A DNA stretch of 64,000 nt from Eukaryota sp. TZLM1-RC. Taxonomy: Eukaryota; Metamonada: BaSk clade. A program made the position numbers and the translations under genes. The notes beneath the pieces were generated by a model. The model was not told the origin of the DNA, did not search any database, and was given only the letters and a program-made list of their open reading frames with translations. This document shows, piece by piece, positions 58,618 to 64,000 of this stretch (its first letter is position 1; each line of letters opens with the position of its first letter). The stretch lies in assembly GCA_040285825.1 (NCBI GenBank), contig JAUPSS010000001.1, positions 1,612,001 through 1,676,000 of the forward strand. Direction: 5' to 3'.

Positions 58618-59895
58618 AACGATTCTATTGTCCCTTTTACTAATTATAGTAGTGATGCTTTTAAGTTCCTTGGTTGTTGGTTAGGAAATGTGCCTCAAAT
58701 TCAGAATGAATTGCAAGTTATTTTGGAAAAAATGAAAATTGAACTTGATTCAATTTCTTCTTTAGATATAGAAAAGCATATTAAATTTTTTTATGCTTAA
58801 AATTTGCTACACTGGGAGAATAACCCACATTTTGAGATCATGTGCTCCTTCCATAGCATTAGATTTTTTGTCGTTCTTTTAATTCATTGAGAACAGAATT
58901 TTTTGCTGATTTATTGGATGTAGAACCAGGAATGTTGAAAAGCCATTTATTTTCTTCAGCAAATTTGGGGGTATTGGATTTACTAAATCTTCAATTTTGT
59001 GTCAATCAGCATTCTTGGGTGGTGGCAAAAATTTTATTTATGAATTTTCTCGTAGATTTCCTGATGATTCTCATCTGTTAGTCCCCAATTGTAGTCCCTA
59101 TTTGTATGAGTTATCTTGTGAACTTGAAAAATTACCGCCACAAATTTGGACCAAATGTTTTCCTCAATCAATTCAAGAAATTCCAAACCGATCTCTATTT
59201 AATTTACAGTTTTGCTGTAAAAAGCTTCAACAAAATTGTCAAAGATTTTTGAAAGCTTGGATTTTGATGTTAGACTTGGCTTGGCCAAGAAAAAGAATCC
59301 CGCTTTTGCAAATCTTTTACAAGATATGTGTGACAGTACTTCTTCTGCCTTAGTAACAACAATTCCACAAGTTTATGGTACTCTCTTATCCGATTCTGCT
59401 TGGACTCTGAATATGAGATTTCGTTCCTTTATCTGGCCTGATAATTTACCTCATAATTTAATTTGTAAATGTTCTCGAGAAATTACAACTACTCATTTGT
59501 TAAATTGTAAACATTTTATTACTTTTAGAAGCAAGGTTCATGATGTTGTAAGAGACCAGTTATATTGTATGTGTAAATCTCATAGAATTGAATCCTTCTT
59601 GGAACCTTTGTTGTCAAATCTGTTTGATGCTGAAAATGATTTTCATAAGAATAATAGAGGTGATGTCATATTACCTGGATTAGATGGAAGCTTTATTTTA
59701 TTGGATGTAATGTCTGTTGATCCTTGTAATGCCTCAAATGAAAGGCTTGTTAATTCTGAAATTCATAATCCCCTTTCAAATGCTGAAAATTTTAAATTCA
59801 AAAAATACAATGAACCTTTGTCCAAATTGGCCAGTCTACAGCATGCAAAGTCTAATTTGTATCCATTTGTATTTTCCCTTTTTGGTTCACTTGCA
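58618..59895 (+). mobile_element. Family A copy, duplicate of the one at 27,979
   Basis: Same 5' truncation and flank (AAATAGAAAATA at 58,606-58,617). Frame 59,236-60,030 holds the knuckle and endonuclease. At TTCACTTGCA (59,895) it switches to antisense E, losing the last 70 or so codons and the tail. Confidence 0.88.
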
Positions 59896-60060
59896 AAAAC
59901 GGGATTCTTTTCTTTAGCCAAGCTAAGACGAACAGTGAAATCCAAGTTTTCAAAAACTTTTAATATCTTTTTCTGCAATTTTGCATATGCAAATTTCAAG
60001 GAAATCAAACTCCTGGGTGGAATTTCTTGAATATCAGCAGGAAAGCATTTGGACCATATG
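59892..60060 (-). mobile_element. Family E, left part (split by a B insertion)
   Basis: Antisense E covering the C-insertion site in its empty state (TTTTCTGCAATT at 59,969-59,980) and ending with the duplicated TTTGGACCATATG. Confidence 0.87.
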
Positions 60061-61364
60061 AAAAAAATTTTAATTTATTTTCAAAACCACAGTCTAAAAG
60101 TCAATATCTTCAAAACAAGCTTCCACACCATCAAACCTTACAGCAGCAATGTTTTCATAATGTGCACTGACAGACATTAAAGCTTTCGAAATCATTTTAG
60201 GAATTGATTTGAAAATAGTAAAAACAATACGATTTAGCCACAAGCGACGATCAAAACGCTTATTCATTCTTTTTTTCACAAGATTTTCAAAATCATCAAT
60301 AAAATTCAAAGCAGTTTTTCCAAGACGACCATACAACGATATAGCAAATGGGCAAATTTGGTAATCTACATGGCGAACATGTTTCAATTCTTTTAAAGGA
60401 TTTGCATACTTTTTCCGTTTGTACAATTCGGAGTCATCAAGGGGGGATACTTCGGATTGAGCATTTTTCAAGGCATTTTTCTTGCAAACATCCACTGTTA
60501 CGACATCAACAACATTCATGACATCATCAAACGAGGGCACAACAACATCAGCACGTCGTTTTCCATATTCTGAATCTCTTACGCTTTCATTTATATCAAG
60601 AGACCTCAACAAAGGTTCTACAAAGGATTCAATATGATAGGAATTACACATTGCATGGATTTGATCTCTAACTGCATCATGCAACGTAGAACGATAGGAA
60701 ATATATCTATTACAATTAAATAAATGTGATAATGTCAAACCAGCTCCACATTTACAAAACAAATCATTGGGCAAATTACAAGGCCATAAATAACAACGCA
60801 TTCTCATAGCAGTGGTCCATTGGTCGTCATTCAAAAATAGACCATAAACCTGGGGAATTTGATTTATCAAAACTGCAGATGAACTGTCCTTCAAATCAAT
60901 CAAAAAAATTGGCAAAGCAGGATTTTCTTTCTTAGCCGTGCTAAGTCGAACAATAAAATCCTTGTTTTCAAAATTTTTCAAAAGATGTCGTTGGAGCTTT
61001 TTCAACGCAAATTTTAATGAATATAAACTTCTGTCTGGAATTTCTTGAATGGATATGGGGAAACATGATTGCCATAAGTCGGGAGATAAACTGGATATTT
61101 CTTCTCTTAAGTTATCCAGGAATATGCTATTTGTATTTTCAAGAAGATTTTCGGCAAAAGGATATCTTCTAGAGAATTCAAATACAAAATTTTTTCCACC
61201 ACCAATAAATGCAGCTTTGGTCAAATATTTTGATGAATTGAATCCAACACCGCCAAGTTGAACATCAGAAAAAATATGATTTTTCAAAATTGATGGATCA
61301 ACAGACATTAAATAAGCCAAAAATTGGGTACGTATTTTGTTAAATTGTCTACAAAAATTGTAAG
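60061..61364 (-). mobile_element. Family B insertion in E, 13-bp duplication and empty-site proof
   Basis: 5'-truncated B element whose frame (61,392-60,094, 432 codons including 9 of E) is open through the connector, CKCGAGLTLSHLFNC, KRRADVVV endonuclease and FEDIDF. TTTGGACCATATG lies at 60,048-60,060 and 61,365-61,377. The empty E site is at 38,144-38,156. The 3' end is AAAATTTTTTT with no A-tail. The 5' truncation falls in a TACAATTTTTGTA inverted repeat. Confidence 0.94.
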
Positions 61365-62198
61365 TTTGGACCATATGTGAGGAGAGATGCATTCAATTTC
61401 ACTCTGCAAGGACACTAAATAGTCACTAACACAACATTCTATCAAATGCTGGTTTTCAGGAAAACGTTTCAAAAATTCAAAAACGAAATTTTTTCCTCCA
61501 CCGATGAATGCGGCTTTACACAAATATTTTGATTTGTGAAAATCCAGGCCTCCCAATTCTGTGCTACAAAAAATATGACTACGTAAAAAAGCAGAATCAA
61601 TATCGAGCAAATTAGCCAAAAATTTTGTTCTTAATTCATTAAAAATTCTGCAAAATTCGAGAGAAATAGATGGTGATGTTGATCGTAAAATATGAGTAAA
61701 TTTCCCTGAATAACAAATTCTGAGGAAGAAAAATTTAAGATGTTTTTCAATATTTAAATCTGAAAGAACCATCAATTCTTCTTCAAAATTATCCAAAAGA
61801 GAGGAAAGCTGATTTCGAATTTCATCAAAGTTGCCCAAATAACAACCTAAAAAACGAAATCCTGATTCAAAATAATTGATAAAAGGAACACTTTGATCAT
61901 CAATAATGAGATCAGCAGGCTCTCTACCAATCAATAAACATTTGGAAATATTTAGAGAAAGACCAATTTGATGATAGCGCTGTTGAACAATTTCAGCAAT
62001 TGTTCTCAATGAATCAATTGGACCAATTATTGATATGTCATCCATATAAGCAGTTATATGAACATCTGGAAATTCTTGTTTTAATTCACACATTACAGGA
62101 TGGATAGCAAGGCAGAAAAAGAAAGGACCTAATGGATCACCTTGTTTGACACCAGATGATGATATTAGATTGAATTCCTCATAAACAAGAGTTGACTT
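61365..62198 (-). mobile_element. Family E, right part
   Basis: Antisense E, open from 62,093 to 61,390: AYMDDISIIG (near 62,035), FRFLGCYLGN, GGGKNFVFEF. Joined at AGTTGACT to the 3' end of the next B copy. Inverted duplicate of 49,728-50,568. Confidence 0.9.
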
Positions 62199-64000
62199 TT
62201 TTTTAAAAATTTTAATTTATTTTCAAAACCACAGTCTAAAAGTCAATATCTTCAAAACAAGCTTCCACACCATCAAACCTTACAGCAGCAATGTTTCCAT
62301 AATGTGCACTGACAGACATTAAAGCTTTCGAAATCATTTTAGGAATTGATTTGAAAATAGTAAAAACAATACGATTTAGCCACAAGCGACGATCAAAACG
62401 CTTATTCATTCTTTTTTTCACAAGATTTTCAAAATCATCAATAAAATTCAAAGCAGTTTTTCCAAGACGACCATACAACGATATAGCAAATGGGCAAATT
62501 TGGTAATCTACATGGCGAACATGTTTCAATTCTTTTAAAGGATTTGCATACTTTTTCCGTTTGTACAATTCGGAGTCATCAAGGGGGATACTTCGGATTG
62601 AGCATTTTTCAAGGCATTTTTCTTGCAAACATCCACTGTTACGACATCAACAACATTCATGACATCATCAAACGAGGGCACAACAACATCAGCACGTCGT
62701 TTTCCATATTCTGAATCTCTTACGCTTTCATTTATATCAAGAGACCTCAACAAAGGTTCTACAAAAGATTCAATATGATAGGAATTACACATTGCATGGA
62801 TTTGATCTCTGACTGCATCATGCAACGTAGAACGATAGGAAATATATCTATTACAATTAAATAAATGTGATAATGTCAAACCAGCTCCACATTTACAAAA
62901 ACAAATCATTGGGCAAATTACAAGGCCATAAATAACAACGCATTCTCATAGCAGTGGTCCATTGGTCGTCATTCAAAAATAGACCATAAATCTGGGGAAT
63001 TTGATTTATCAGAACTGCAGATGAACTGTCCTTCAAATCAATCAAAAAATTGGCAAAAGCAGGATTTTCTTTCTTAGCCGTGCTAAGTCGAACAATAAAA
63101 TCCTTGTTTTCAAAATTTTTCAAAAGATGTCGTTGGAGCTTTTTCAACGCAAATTTTAATGAATATAAACTTCTGTCTGGAATTTCTTGAATGGATATGG
63201 GGAAACATGATTGCCATAAGTCGGGAGATAAACTGGATATTTCTTCTCTTAAGTTATCCAGGAATATGCTATTTGTATTTTCAAGAAGATTTTCGGCAAA
63301 AGGATATCTTCTAGAGAATTCAAATACAAAATTTTTCCACCACCAATAAATGCAGCTTTGGTCAAATATTTTGATGAATTGAATCCAACACCGCCAAGTT
63401 GAACATCAGAAAAAATATGATTTTTCAAAATTGATGGATCAACAGACATTAAATAAGCCAAAAATTGGGTACGTATTTTGTTAAATTGTCTACAAAAATT
63501 GTAAGTTAGAGATGGAGGTAATGATCGCAGTAAATGAGTAATTTTTCCAGCATAACAAATTTTCAAAAGAAAAAACTTAAGATGTTTTTCCAATTCAAGA
63601 GTCTTTATGACTTCTAGCTCTTTTTTAATTGAATTTAAATAATTTTCAAGGCTGTCAAGTGTCTTTTCGGCGGAACCTAAATAGCAACCCAGAAAGCAGA
63701 AACTAGTTGAAGTATAATCAATATATGGAACTTCGAGGGAATTAATTATTAACTTAACATTTTTTCTAGAAATACAAAAACATTTTTGAACATTCAAATC
63801 AAGACCTATGGATTGGTATAATGTAGCAGCTTCATTAGCAACCCTATTAATTGTACTTTCTGGACCAATACAAGAAATGTCATCCATGTAAGCTACCACT
63901 TGAAGGTCAGAATTTTCTTCTTTTAATTTTTTCAAAATTGGGTGAATTGCAAGACAAAAAAAGAAAGGACCTAAAGGGTCTCCTTGTTTAACTCCTGATA
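62199..64000 (-). mobile_element. Family B copy running off the window
   Basis: Antisense B from its 3' end to the RT palm (AYMDDIS near 63,885); the 5' part lies beyond the window. Slips near 62,586, 62,900 and 63,331. It is inserted at AGTTGACT in E, so the far side of that site should reappear beyond 64,000 if the insertion is simple. Confidence 0.88.

Noticed and set aside
7886-64000. CRISPR array or bacterial-type repeat region
   Set aside because: Repeats are kilobase-sized coding fragments with reverse transcriptase and endonuclease motifs; there is no regular short repeat-spacer pattern.
7886-64000. LTR retrotransposon or endogenous virus
   Set aside because: No LTRs, protease, integrase or envelope; A-rich tails, 5' truncation and a C-terminal endonuclease fit non-LTR elements.
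42498-64000. Treating the whole repeat structure as assembly error
   Set aside because: Copies differ by scattered substitutions and small indels and many joints carry target-site duplications, which a pure artefact would not create. Individual joints, such as the palindrome at 57,369, still need read support.

Overview
The window is nuclear DNA of an AT-rich eukaryote, most likely a protist that I cannot name. The standard code works throughout, with TAA, TAG and TGA all acting as stops. There is a spliceosomal-type intron of only 31 nt, a eukaryote-specific WD40 gene, and about 56 kb of non-LTR retrotransposon sequence. I see no rRNA, tRNA, CRISPR or bacterial gene organisation.

Region 1 (about 0.96-5.24 kb) holds the most unusual locus, the broken remains of one long plus-strand reading unit. 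In order it has three perfect stem-loops, a tandemly repeated Cys-rich hydrophobic leader, a consensus 2A 'ribosome-skipping' motif (DVEANPGP), a basic segment, a family-B-polymerase-like 3'-5' exonuclease domain without any polymerase domain, and a Fanzor (eukaryotic TnpB-like, RuvC-fold, RNA-guided nuclease family) body. It ends at 5190 and two more hairpins follow. One in-frame stop and about five frameshifts break it, and the third RuvC acidic residue is Asn (NRN for NRD). I know of no described 2A-exonuclease-Fanzor architecture, so this is my candidate for a new system.

Region 2 (5.3-7.8 kb) holds two intact host housekeeping genes on the plus strand: a Swd2/WDR82-type WD40 protein (COMPASS / cleavage-polyadenylation factor subunit) and cytosolic GAPDH with the 31-nt intron.

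Region 3 (7.9-64 kb) is a dense nest of non-LTR retrotransposons with a C-terminal restriction-like endonuclease. I separate at least five related families, called here A to E, plus two fragments, F and G. Families A and B can be followed in full: about 3.3-3.5 kb, one ORF of about 1,060-1,120 codons, in the order 5' UTR, CCHC knuckle, Cys-rich zinc motif, reverse transcriptase (YMDD), CxC..H..C knuckle, R(G/A)D-x(13)-D endonuclease, A-rich tail. Copies are inserted into one another in both orientations, mostly 5'-truncated, with target-site duplications of 10-15 bp that I could read directly in seven cases. Two of those are confirmed by an empty homologous site elsewhere in the window. On top of the insertions lie later rearrangements: a 1.83-kb tandem duplication, a 1.22-kb tandem array, a multi-kb inverted duplication, a threefold composite (B-D-B), a direct duplication and a fold-back palindrome. 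No copy is fully intact, but low divergence among copies points to recent activity. Copy boundaries are by-eye estimates, usually within about 10 bp.
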